A stretch of 11,447 nucleotides of DNA, from contig JAKPSR010000170.1 of NCBI GenBank assembly GCA_029571425.1, positions 1 to 11,447 of the forward strand, given 5' to 3'. The translations under genes were made by a program, and so were the position numbers. Positions 1 to 6,038 of the stretch are shown here, piece after piece; the first letter of the stretch is position 1; every line of letters starts with the position of its first letter. Below the pieces are notes generated by a model, which saw only the letters and a program-made list of their open reading frames with translations, was not told the origin of the DNA and did not search any database. Source of the DNA: Spirochaetota bacterium. Lineage in GTDB: Bacteria > Spirochaetota > Spirochaetia > Treponematales > Treponemataceae.

Positions 1-970
1 CGCAGGCGATGAAGGGATCTCGGGCGCCCGCGCGGAGGCGATTGACGGCCTCGAGCACGGCCTCCCGCCGATATGGCCGCCGCATGCGCTCGAGGACCCG
101 GTCGCTTCCGGACTGGACGGAGAGGTGAAAGTGCGGCCTAACGCGCGCGTCGGCGAGGATCGGGGCGAGGGCGTCGTCGACCCGCTCCGGGTAGAGGCTG
201 GAGACGCGGAAGGCGACGCGGGACGTGGCCTTGAGGAGACGCTCGATGAGCCGGGCGATATCGTCGCCGCCAGAGCGGTATTGCGAGAGGTTTACCCCCG
301 TAAGCACGATTTCGGCGAGGCCCGAATCCTCGATGGCCCGGACCCGGGCGACCACCTCGGCCGCGTCGAGGGATACGGATTGCCCGCGCGCGAGGCGGAT
401 GCGGCAGTAGGCGCAGTGGTTGTCGCAGCCGTCCTGGACCTTGATCGACGCGCGCGAATGAAAGCGAAAGGTGTCGGTAGAGAGGCGGAACGACGTCCCC
501 TCGCCCGCCTTGCCGCGCGCCGCGAAGGACTTGAGGGCGCCGAGGGTTCGATGAACGTCGGTGCCTGAGGCGTCTGAGGGCGCCGCGTCGGCGAGCGCGT
601 CGGCGAGGAATGCCGCGAGGTCGGCGAGCTCGCCCTTCCGCGTGCCCGGGAAAGGCACGACGCGGGGATCTATCGCGGCGAGGGACGCCGCGTCGACCTC
701 GGCGTAGCAGCCGGTAACGAGGACGGGCGCGGCGGGCTCGGCGCGGAGAAGGGAGCGGATGACGCCGCGCGCCTTTTGCTCGGCCTTGCCAGTGACGGTG
801 CAGGTGTTGACGACCGAGAGGACGACGGGGTCGCGCCCGCCCGCCGGCGCGCCTTCTCCCGATTCCCGGCCCGCGACGGCGAAGCCCGCGCGCGCGAAGG
901 ATTCGGCCAACGCTTCGGTCTCGATTTGGTTAAGCTTGCATCCGAGTGTCTCGAAAAGGACGGTCGGCAT
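1..970 (-). CDS. mtaB: tRNA threonylcarbamoyladenosine methylthiotransferase MtaB (partial, C-terminus off the left edge)
   Basis: Radical-SAM methylthiotransferase expected to convert t6A37 to ms2t6A37 in tRNAs reading ANN codons, in the cytoplasm. Seen: 323 codons are in the window. The N-terminal methylthiotransferase domain opens with FETLGCKLNQIETEAL and carries the three Cys for the auxiliary 4Fe-4S cluster (C11, C57 in VVNTCTVTG, C88 in VTGCYAE). The radical-SAM domain has CxxxCxxC at C182, C186 and C189 (DGCDNHCAYC), and a conserved HLSVQSGSDRVLERMRRPY block lies further on. Full-length relatives are about 430 residues, so the end of the SAM domain and the TRAM domain lie beyond position 1. 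The ATG at 970 fits the family's N-terminus and no in-frame alternative lies just upstream. No Shine-Dalgarno is visible, and the upstream TPR gene stops 10 bp before the start, so translational coupling is likely. The FETLGCK opening and overall form favour MtaB over MiaB or RimO. Confidence 0.93.
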   Translation of the reverse strand, partial: MPTVLFETLGCKLNQIETEALAESFARAGFAVAGRESGEGAPAGGRDPVVLSVVNTCTVTGKAEQKARGVIRSLLRAEPAAPVLVTGCYAEVDAASLAAIDPRVVPFPGTRKGELADLAAFLADALADAAPSDASGTDVHRTLGALKSFAARGKAGEGTSFRLSTDTFRFHSRASIKVQDGCDNHCAYCRIRLARGQSVSLDAAEVVARVRAIEDSGLAEIVLTGVNLSQYRSGGDDIARLIERLLKATSRVAFRVSSLYPERVDDALAPILADARVRPHFHLSVQSGSDRVLERMRRPYRREAVLEAVNRLRAGARDPFIAC

Positions 971-980
971 GAGCGCGGCG

Positions 981-1604
981 TCAGTTGAGCAGGGCGATGA
1001 CCCTGTCGCGGCCGCGCATCGCGTCGGCGAGCGCGCCGTTCAGCGAGAGGGCGCGGTTATACGCCTCAAGCGAATGGCGGTAGTCCTTCGCCATCTCGCG
1101 CGCGTACCCGAGCCTGACCCACCATCCGACGTTCAGCGACTCGAGCTGAAGGGCCGCGGTGAAGGCGATGTCGGCGTGGCGGTATCTCGCCTGGCGAAGG
1201 TATATCTCGCCCATGAAGGCGTAGGCGGGGCCGATGCGGCTCCCGTTCGGCGCGTACGAGATGTAATCCTGGAAGAGCCGGAGCGACTGCTCGTTCTGCC
1301 CCTTGTAGTACTTCGCCTCCGCCTGTATCTCGACGAGGCGCGGGTCGTACTTGGAGAGGGCGCGTCCCTTCTCGGCCCAGGAGTCGGCCTCCTCGTAGCG
1401 TTTCGCCATCACGAGGGACCAGCACAGGACGACGTGGCTCTCGACGCTCGCCGGGTTCGCCGCGATCTCGGCGACGCATACGTCGATCGCCTCGGCATAG
1501 CGGCCTTCGCGGTACAGGGCGAGGGCGTCGGCCTTGGTTTGCGCGGAGAGCGATTGTAGGGCCAGGAAGAGGAGCGCGGCGAGCGCGGGGATCGTTCGGC
1601 GCAC
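981..1604 (-). CDS. small secreted TPR protein
   Basis: A 207-residue protein of unknown specific function. Residues 1-21 look like a signal peptide (MRR, then a Leu/Ala-rich core, with cleavage probable after LSA), so it is expected in the periplasm or outer envelope. The rest is mostly tetratricopeptide repeats: about 23-55 (YREGRYAEAIDVCVAEIAANP), 56-89, 127-160 and 161-194 (AKDYRHSLEAYNRALSLN). These usually mediate protein-protein contacts. The GTG start at 1604 is supported by GAGGTAA a few bases upstream, which overlaps the end of the bactofilin gene. It lies 3 bp after the bactofilin stop and 10 bp before mtaB, so all three are probably co-transcribed. It ends in TGA, which shows TGA is an ordinary stop in this genome. 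It may support bactofilin-linked envelope assembly, but only the gene order suggests that. Confidence 0.85.
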   Translation of the reverse strand: MRRTIPALAALLFLALQSLSAQTKADALALYREGRYAEAIDVCVAEIAANPASVESHVVLCWSLVMAKRYEEADSWAEKGRALSKYDPRLVEIQAEAKYYKGQNEQSLRLFQDYISYAPNGSRIGPAYAFMGEIYLRQARYRHADIAFTAALQLESLNVGWWVRLGYAREMAKDYRHSLEAYNRALSLNGALADAMRGRDRVIALLN

Positions 1605-1607
1605 GGC

Positions 1608-1967
1608 TTACCTCGTCATCGTGCAGATGCCGGTGAAGAAGCACCCGCTCTCGAGCACGACCTCGGGGGCGGTGACGTCGCCGTTGAGCGTGCCCGACGC
1701 GAAGACGTGCACGATCTCGGTCGCGGTCACGTTCCCGTCGACCTTTCCCTTGATGATCACGCGCGCGGCCTTGATGTCCGCCTTCACCTCGGCGGCCGAG
1801 TCGACGAGGAGGTCGCTCGTCGCGTCGATCTTGCCGGTAACGCGCCCTTTGATCATGAAGGGCTTGGCGAACTGGATGGTGCCGGTAAAGTCGATGTCGG
1901 GGGCGAGTACGGTATCGTAATCCTCCTCGTCGAGGTCGAGGAGGTCGTTATCCTTGTTGTCTACCAT
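1608..1967 (-). CDS. bactofilin family cytoskeletal protein
   Basis: Bactofilins (DUF583) form nucleotide-independent filaments by stacking short right-handed beta-helices, and they organise cell shape, envelope growth or polar structures. This 119-residue protein has the usual plan: an acidic disordered N-terminus (residues 1-20, Asp/Glu-rich) followed by a beta-helix of short repeating rungs, for example FTGTIQFAKPFMIKGRVTGKI, ADIKAARVIIKGKVDGNV and ASGTLNGDVTAPEVVL, with Gly and hydrophobic residues in register. No membrane segment is seen. The size is within the family range. It is the first gene of a probable operon with the secreted TPR protein and mtaB. The ATG at 1967 is the only sensible start. 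No Shine-Dalgarno is at the proper distance, and a strong -10 box ends only 9 nt upstream, so the mRNA may be nearly leaderless. Family assignment is firm; the cellular role here is unknown. Confidence 0.93.
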   Translation of the reverse strand: MVDNKDNDLLDLDEEDYDTVLAPDIDFTGTIQFAKPFMIKGRVTGKIDATSDLLVDSAAEVKADIKAARVIIKGKVDGNVTATEIVHVFASGTLNGDVTAPEVVLESGCFFTGICTMTR

Positions 1968-1976
1968 ATTTGGTAG

Positions 1977-2004
1977 ATTATACGCCTTTGGGAGGCTCGG
2001 TCAA
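1977..2004 (-). promoter_or_regulatory. sigma-70-type promoter of the bactofilin operon
   Basis: Read on the minus strand, TTGACC (2004-1999), a 16 bp spacer and a perfect TATAAT (1982-1977). The -10 box overlaps the stop codon of the upstream dehydrogenase gene and the -35 lies inside its last codons. The predicted transcription start is near 1970, about 3 nt before the bactofilin ATG. The boxes are seen directly; the start point is inferred from usual spacing. Confidence 0.7.
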
Positions 2005-2712
2005 GTCGGCGCACACCGAGCCCCAGGCGCGCTCGAACTCCTCGCGCATCACGGCGGCGTAAGGGTTGAGGGTTTGCATGTCGAGGAAAAGCTCGGGGGA
2101 ATCCTTGGCGACCTGTCGCGCTATCGCGAGGAGCTTTCGGTACCAGAGGGTGCCGATCGGGGTCTCGTCGATCCCCATGATGTTCAGGGTGCGGCCGACC
2201 ATGTGGGTCAGCGCCTGGCTCCACGCGGCCTGGCGGTCATGCTCCTCCGGGGTCATCTCGACGACCATGATCCCGAGCGACGAGAAGAAATGGCTCCAGC
2301 GCGCGTAGCGCTCGCTGTCCATGCGGACGGGATGCATCATCAGGGGGAGGCCGGAAAGGCCCTCCTTCGCGGACTCGGGCCCGAACATCGGGTGGGTCGC
2401 CAGTATCTCGACGTGGCTGGGGAGCAGCTCGCGCATCCAGCGGACGGGCTCGACCTTGACCGAGCAGGTGTCGACGACGAGGGTCCCGGGGGAAAGGAGG
2501 GGCGCCATGCGCTTGAGGAAATCGGGGACGGCGCGCATCGCGACGCAGACGAAGACGACGGGCTTCGCGCACGCCTCCTCGAGGCTGACGATGGGGCAGG
2601 GCGCCTCGCGGAGCGGGCTTCGGTTATAGCCCACGACCTCGGTCCCGTGCGCGAGAACGGTCGCCCAAAAAGAGCCGAAACGGCCCAATCCGATGATGCC
2701 GGCGCTTTCCAT
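1978..2712 (-). CDS. tyrA: prephenate/arogenate dehydrogenase (TyrA-like)
   Basis: Probably oxidises prephenate (or arogenate) with NAD(P)+ in tyrosine biosynthesis, in the cytoplasm. The 244 residues begin with a Rossmann motif (GIIGLGRFGS, residues 5-14). VVGYNRS follows the second strand; an Asn-Arg there rather than an acidic residue hints at NADP preference, which is inference. TyrA hallmarks follow: DTCSVK (81-86), THPMFGP (106-112) and a helical C-terminal domain starting with an HDRQ motif (158-161). It is shorter than most TyrA proteins and has no ACT, AroH or chorismate mutase domain, so it is a minimal monofunctional form. The ATG at 2712 is preceded by purine-rich AGGGTGGGG. It is divergent from pta, and its stop codon lies inside the bactofilin promoter. 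No other aromatic amino acid gene is present in the window. The catalytic class is well supported; the exact substrate is not. Confidence 0.85.
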   Translation of the reverse strand: MESAGIIGLGRFGSFWATVLAHGTEVVGYNRSPLREAPCPIVSLEEACAKPVVFVCVAMRAVPDFLKRMAPLLSPGTLVVDTCSVKVEPVRWMRELLPSHVEILATHPMFGPESAKEGLSGLPLMMHPVRMDSERYARWSHFFSSLGIMVVEMTPEEHDRQAAWSQALTHMVGRTLNIMGIDETPIGTLWYRKLLAIARQVAKDSPELFLDMQTLNPYAAVMREEFERAWGSVCADLTEPPKGV

Positions 2713-2718
2713 GTCCCC

Positions 2719-2747
2719 ACCCTAAAGGGAAACGCCCGCTCTGTCAA
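2719..2747 (-). promoter_or_regulatory. possible promoter of the TyrA-like gene
   Basis: On the minus strand a perfect -35 TTGACA (2747-2742) is followed 17 bp later by TAGGGT (2724-2719), a poor -10 that keeps only the outer T, A and T. If used, transcription would start at or next to the ATG at 2712. The same bases also form the best Shine-Dalgarno candidate, so the two roles compete and the call is weak. Confidence 0.3.
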
Positions 2748-2757
2748 GGAAAGGGCC

Positions 2758-2803
2758 TTGCCGAAAGGGGGCGAGGGGGATATGCTAAACGCACCTCAAG
2801 GAG
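2758..2803 (+). promoter_or_regulatory. pta promoter and ribosome binding site
   Basis: TTGCCG (2758-2763), a 17 bp spacer and TATGCT (2781-2786) form a plausible sigma-70-type promoter with four of six matches in each box. AAGGAG at 2798-2803 lies 11 nt before the ATG at 2815 and fixes that start, although the frame stays open far upstream of it. Confidence 0.5.
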
Positions 2804-2814
2804 ACTTTTTTACC

Positions 2815-3819
2815 ATGAATTTCATCGAACGCATGAAGGCTACGGCGAAGTCGTACCAGAACAGGCTCGTGCTCCCCGAGGGCACGGAGCAACGCACGGT
2901 CAAGGCCGCGCGCAAGATCCTGGACGAGGGGATCGCCTCCTCGGTGACCCTGATCGGCCCCCAGATCGCGGTGACCGAGGCGGCGACCGCCGCTGGCGTC
3001 AACCTTACCGGCATCACGGTCGTTGACCCGGCGACGTCGCCCTGGCTCGACGAGTTCGCCGCCGCCTACTACGAGAGGCGCAAGGCGAAGGGCATTACCC
3101 CCGAGCAGGCGCGCGCGGACATGTCCGGCTTCCTCCGCTTCGGCGCGATGATGGTCGCGACGGGCCGGGCCGACTCGATGGTGGCCGGTGCCGAGAGCAC
3201 CACCGCCGACGTCCTTCGCGCCGGGCTTACCGTCATCGGCACCGCGCCCGGGACGAAGACCGCCTCATCCTGCTTCGTGATGCAGATGCCCGACAAAAAG
3301 TGGGGCGCGGACGGGTTGATGATCTTCTCTGACTGCGCCGTGATCCCGACCCCGAACGCCGAGCAGCTCGCCGACATCGCGACCTCCGCCGCGAAGAGCT
3401 GCCGCGAGTTCATCGGGGTCGATCCGGTCGTCGCGCTCCTTTCGTTCTCGACGAAGGGTTCGGGCGGGAAGGACGAGGACGTCCTGCGCGTCCAGGAGGC
3501 CGCCCGCATCCTCGGCGAGCGCAAGCCCGATTTCCTCTTCGACGGCGAGCTGCAGGCCGACGCGGCCCTGGTCCCGTCGGTGACCCAGAAGAAGGCGCCG
3601 GGAAGCCCGATCACCGGGAAGGTCAACACCCTCGTGTTCCCCGACCTCGGCGCGGGAAACATCGGGTACAAGCTGGTGCAGCGGCTCGCCGGCGCCGAGG
3701 CCTTCGGTCCCTTCCTGCAGGGTTTCGCGAAGCCGATCTCCGACCTCTCCCGAGGTTGCTCCGTCGACGACATCGTGACGACGGCGGCCGTGACCCTCGT
3801 GCAGGCGGGAAAAAAATAA
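2815..3819 (+). CDS. pta: phosphate acetyltransferase
   Basis: Interconverts acetyl-CoA plus phosphate with acetyl phosphate plus CoA. With acetate kinase (not in this window) it gives ATP from acetyl-CoA during fermentation. The 334-residue length is that of the short, single-domain Pta class. Family blocks are all present: LVLPEGTEQRTVKAA near residue 18, FSDCAVIPTPNAEQLADIA at 171-189, LSFSTKGS at 209-216, GELQADAALVP at 244-254, VFPDLGAGNIGYKLVQR at 274-290 and the active-site segment PISDLSRGCSVDDIV at 307-321. S312, R313 and D319 correspond to the catalytic/CoA-binding Ser-Arg-Asp of the Methanosarcina enzyme. There is no N-terminal DRTGG/regulatory extension. It stands alone between its own promoter and an intrinsic terminator. 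Treponema pallidum, as I recall, has pta directly before a TPR gene; here the interrupted DUF3857-TPR gene lies between pta and the next cytoplasmic TPR gene. Confidence 0.97.
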   Translation: MNFIERMKATAKSYQNRLVLPEGTEQRTVKAARKILDEGIASSVTLIGPQIAVTEAATAAGVNLTGITVVDPATSPWLDEFAAAYYERRKAKGITPEQARADMSGFLRFGAMMVATGRADSMVAGAESTTADVLRAGLTVIGTAPGTKTASSCFVMQMPDKKWGADGLMIFSDCAVIPTPNAEQLADIATSAAKSCREFIGVDPVVALLSFSTKGSGGKDEDVLRVQEAARILGERKPDFLFDGELQADAALVPSVTQKKAPGSPITGKVNTLVFPDLGAGNIGYKLVQRLAGAEAFGPFLQGFAKPISDLSRGCSVDDIVTTAAVTLVQAGKK

Positions 3820-3847
3820 GCCCGAGGCGCGAGCCCCGGGCCTAACG

Positions 3848-3877
3848 CGGCGTCCCGAACGGGACGCCGTTTTTTTT
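3848..3877 (+). terminator. intrinsic terminator of pta
   Basis: A perfect 9 bp GC-rich stem (CGGCGTCCC at 3848-3856 with GGGACGCCG at 3861-3869), a GAAC loop and eight T residues at 3870-3877. It lies 28 bp past the pta stop. It works only for plus-strand transcripts, since no A-run precedes the stem. Confidence 0.93.
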
Positions 3878-3882
3878 CGCGT

Positions 3883-3899
3883 GCCCGGCGCCGCCGGGC
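3883..3899. repeat. GC hairpin between the convergent pta and TPR gene ends
   Basis: GCCCGGC (3883-3889) and GCCGGGC (3893-3899) form a perfect 7 bp stem with a 3-base loop, just beyond the TGA of the minus-strand TPR reading frame. On the minus strand it is followed by an A-run rather than a T-run, so it is not a standard intrinsic terminator. It may stabilise the mRNA end or help factor-dependent termination. Confidence 0.5.
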
Positions 3900-3905
3900 C
3901 TGACG

Positions 3906-6023
3906 TCACTGCGGCTTAGACCGCTTCGCGCGTTCGAGCCGCGCCTGCGCGAGAATGTAGGTATCGGTCTTCGACGGGATCGAGAACTCGTTGCGGACGA
4001 CCTTGCGCCACGCCGCCTCCGCGGCGTCGTGGAAGCCGTATCCTTCCGCGATAAGCCCGTACACGTACCAATCCTCCGGCCTCGGGTCGACCCCTTGGTC
4101 CATCTCGATCATGCGGACCAGGATAGAGTGCGCCTCGTCGAAGCGCCCGATCGTCGCGTAGATCGTCGCCAGGGTGTGCAGCTCGGCGCGTCCGCGCGAC
4201 TGTCCCATGGTGACCGACTTGCGCGAGCGCTCGAGGGCGGTCGGCGCGAGCTCTCCCTGCGGGTTGCGGAAGAGCTCGGCCCAGGCGAGGTTGTTGAGGT
4301 CCATGCCCGTGAGCCTGGAGCTTTGCTTCTTGCATATCTCGTCGATCTTCGGGAAATCCAGCGCCTGCTGATAGACGCTCACGAGCACGGCGAAGGCGCC
4401 CCGGTCCTCGGGGTTCGCCGCCTGCCAGCTCTCGGCGACGCGCTCGGCCTCGGCGTAGTCGCCCCACAGCGCGAGGTTCACAGCGTACCAGGGCGTGAAG
4501 TCCGGGTCGCGTTCGAGGAATGGGGCCGCGGTGGCGGCGATCGTCCGCGCGCGGTCGTGCGCGAGGCCGAAGGTAGCCGAGTGCGAAAGGAGGACGGTAA
4601 GGGTGGCCCAGAGATCGGCGCCCATGTCGGCGGGGACTCCGTTCTTCGCGGAATCGGCGAGGAAGGCGTCGCGGTTCGAAAGCCGCTTCCAAAGCGCGTC
4701 GATCGATTTCCGCGCGGGGTCCCCCGAGAGGCCTTGCGTCGCCAAAAGCTCGGCGGCCCGGCGCATCACCCACTCATTCCGGGGCAACCGCTCGTCGGCG
4801 AAGTAGGCGAAGTCGAGGACGGCCTCGGGCTTGCCGCGGGCCGGCGGGAACTGCCAGTTGTACCATCGCTCGGCGTTTTCGGGCTTCTTGGCGTCGAGGA
4901 AGGCGGATATCTGGGAACCGATCGAGAAATTGAACGCGTTGAGCGCGGCCATCCGGTACTCGCGGCCTTCCCGGACGATGTAGAATCGGAAGGGCTCGGC
5001 GTTCACTCCGTCGAAGTTCACGACGGCCCGGTACCCGCCCGCGTCGTCGCCCGTGACGTCGAGGTTCATGATCGAAAGGGCGATGTCCATTCGGAGTGTC
5101 GGCGACCCAGTGCCCAGCACCGGGCCGAAGGTCTCCTCCGCCATCTTGAGCGCGCGCTTCTCGCCGATGGCCGCGATGCCCTTCAGGAGCCCGGGCGAGA
5201 AGCACGGGTCGAAGAGCTCTTTCGCGCTCTCGGGCGACTTGATGTACCGGCATATGAACGACTTGACGAGTCCCTCGGGCGAGGTGTGCGTAAGGTCGGC
5301 GGGGCTCGCTATCGAGATGCCGTCGAGCACGAGCGCGCGGTTCTCGAGGTTGCCCGCGTCCTTGTTCGCGATTGCCGCCTGCCTGAGGAAGCGCGCCGCG
5401 TCCTTGTAGCGCCGCATGTCGGTGAGCATGTCGGCGGCGGCCACGAGGCATTCCTGTCGCTTGGGCAGGGCGAGCTCCTGCTCGAGGAGCTTGGAGGGCT
5501 GGGCTTGGTTGCCCTTGAGCGCCTCGTTCACGACCTTCGCAATGTTCCGCTGCACGGGATCCTTGATGCCGGCGGCGACGCGCGCTGCGGCCTCGGTGTC
5601 GCCGAGCCGCGCGAGGACGATCCAGAGGTTAAACGAAAGGTTGTACTCGTCGAGGGCCTTGCCCAAGGCCTCGTACTCGGCGCGCGAGCGCTTCAGGTCG
5701 TCGACGCTTTGATAGCGCTGGCCCTCCGCGTCGTATTCGTAGAGGATGGCGAGGTTGGCGCGGTACGCCTTGTTCTCGCCGTCGAGCTCGATCGCCTTCT
5801 TCCACGCGCCGATGGCGCCCTCGCGGTCGAAGCCCTTCGCGAGCCGCTTGCCCATCGGGTTGCACATCAGCACGTTCGCGAGATTCTCCCAAAGGCTCGC
5901 GTCCTTCGGGTCTATCTCGACCGCCTTGCGCGCGTAGAGAGACGCGGCCTCGCCCATCGAATACGAGAGCAGGGCGTTCGAGAGCCGCTTGTACTGGATA
6001 GCGCTCGTCGGCATATCGCGCAC
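3906..6023 (-). CDS. TPR-rich protein, apparently the C-terminal half of the DUF3857-transglutaminase protein cut off by an in-frame TGA
   Basis: A 705-residue reading frame with no recognisable enzyme domain. TPR-like helical pairs lie at about 8-40 (LSNALLSYSMGEAASLYARK), 41-85 and around 195-220. Residues about 248-370 form a different region ending in beta-like segments (YRAVVNFDGV, FRFYIVREGREYRMAALNAF), perhaps an NTF2-like fold. More TPRs fill 480-700. It has no signal peptide. It is in the same frame as the upstream DUF3857 gene, separated from it by one TGA and four sense codons, and the TPR motif continues across the stop. If made separately it would start at GTG 6023 or ATG 6014; neither has a strong Shine-Dalgarno, though GGTG precedes the ATG. 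It ends in TGA beside a hairpin. Most likely this is the downstream part of one secreted protein of about 1384 residues. Independent translation by reinitiation is the alternative. Confidence 0.8.
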   Translation of the reverse strand: MRDMPTSAIQYKRLSNALLSYSMGEAASLYARKAVEIDPKDASLWENLANVLMCNPMGKRLAKGFDREGAIGAWKKAIELDGENKAYRANLAILYEYDAEGQRYQSVDDLKRSRAEYEALGKALDEYNLSFNLWIVLARLGDTEAAARVAAGIKDPVQRNIAKVVNEALKGNQAQPSKLLEQELALPKRQECLVAAADMLTDMRRYKDAARFLRQAAIANKDAGNLENRALVLDGISIASPADLTHTSPEGLVKSFICRYIKSPESAKELFDPCFSPGLLKGIAAIGEKRALKMAEETFGPVLGTGSPTLRMDIALSIMNLDVTGDDAGGYRAVVNFDGVNAEPFRFYIVREGREYRMAALNAFNFSIGSQISAFLDAKKPENAERWYNWQFPPARGKPEAVLDFAYFADERLPRNEWVMRRAAELLATQGLSGDPARKSIDALWKRLSNRDAFLADSAKNGVPADMGADLWATLTVLLSHSATFGLAHDRARTIAATAAPFLERDPDFTPWYAVNLALWGDYAEAERVAESWQAANPEDRGAFAVLVSVYQQALDFPKIDEICKKQSSRLTGMDLNNLAWAELFRNPQGELAPTALERSRKSVTMGQSRGRAELHTLATIYATIGRFDEAHSILVRMIEMDQGVDPRPEDWYVYGLIAEGYGFHDAAEAAWRKVVRNEFSIPSKTDTYILAQARLERAKRSKPQ

Positions 6024-6035
6024 CAGGGCGCGGTA

Positions 6036-6038
6036 TCA
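6036..6038 (-). other. in-frame TGA interrupting the DUF3857-transglutaminase-TPR reading frame
   Basis: Read on the minus strand: GAG GCG TTC GAT TGA TAC CGC GCC CTG. Before the stop the protein reads GKYAEAFD and after it YRALVRDMP. Joined, this matches a TPR with Gly15, Tyr17, Ala20, Tyr24 and Pro32 in register and the TGA at variable position 23. CGA (Arg) to TGA is a single C-to-T change at a CpG. TGA is a true stop at 981-983 and 3906-3908, so code reassignment is unlikely. A nonsense mutation, a sequencing error or readthrough remain possible. Confidence 0.85.

Noticed and set aside
1954..2814. Open frame extending pta by 287 codons upstream
   Set aside because: It is antisense to the TyrA-like gene, lacks homology-like content and precedes the promoter and AAGGAG that fix the pta start at 2815.
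3883..3899. Intrinsic terminator for the minus-strand TPR frame
   Set aside because: The stem is good, but on that strand it is followed by A residues instead of T residues.
6036..6038. TGA reassigned to an amino acid throughout the genome
   Set aside because: TGA is a sensible stop at 981-983 (just before mtaB) and 3906-3908 (beside a hairpin), and Trp is encoded by TGG in every gene here.
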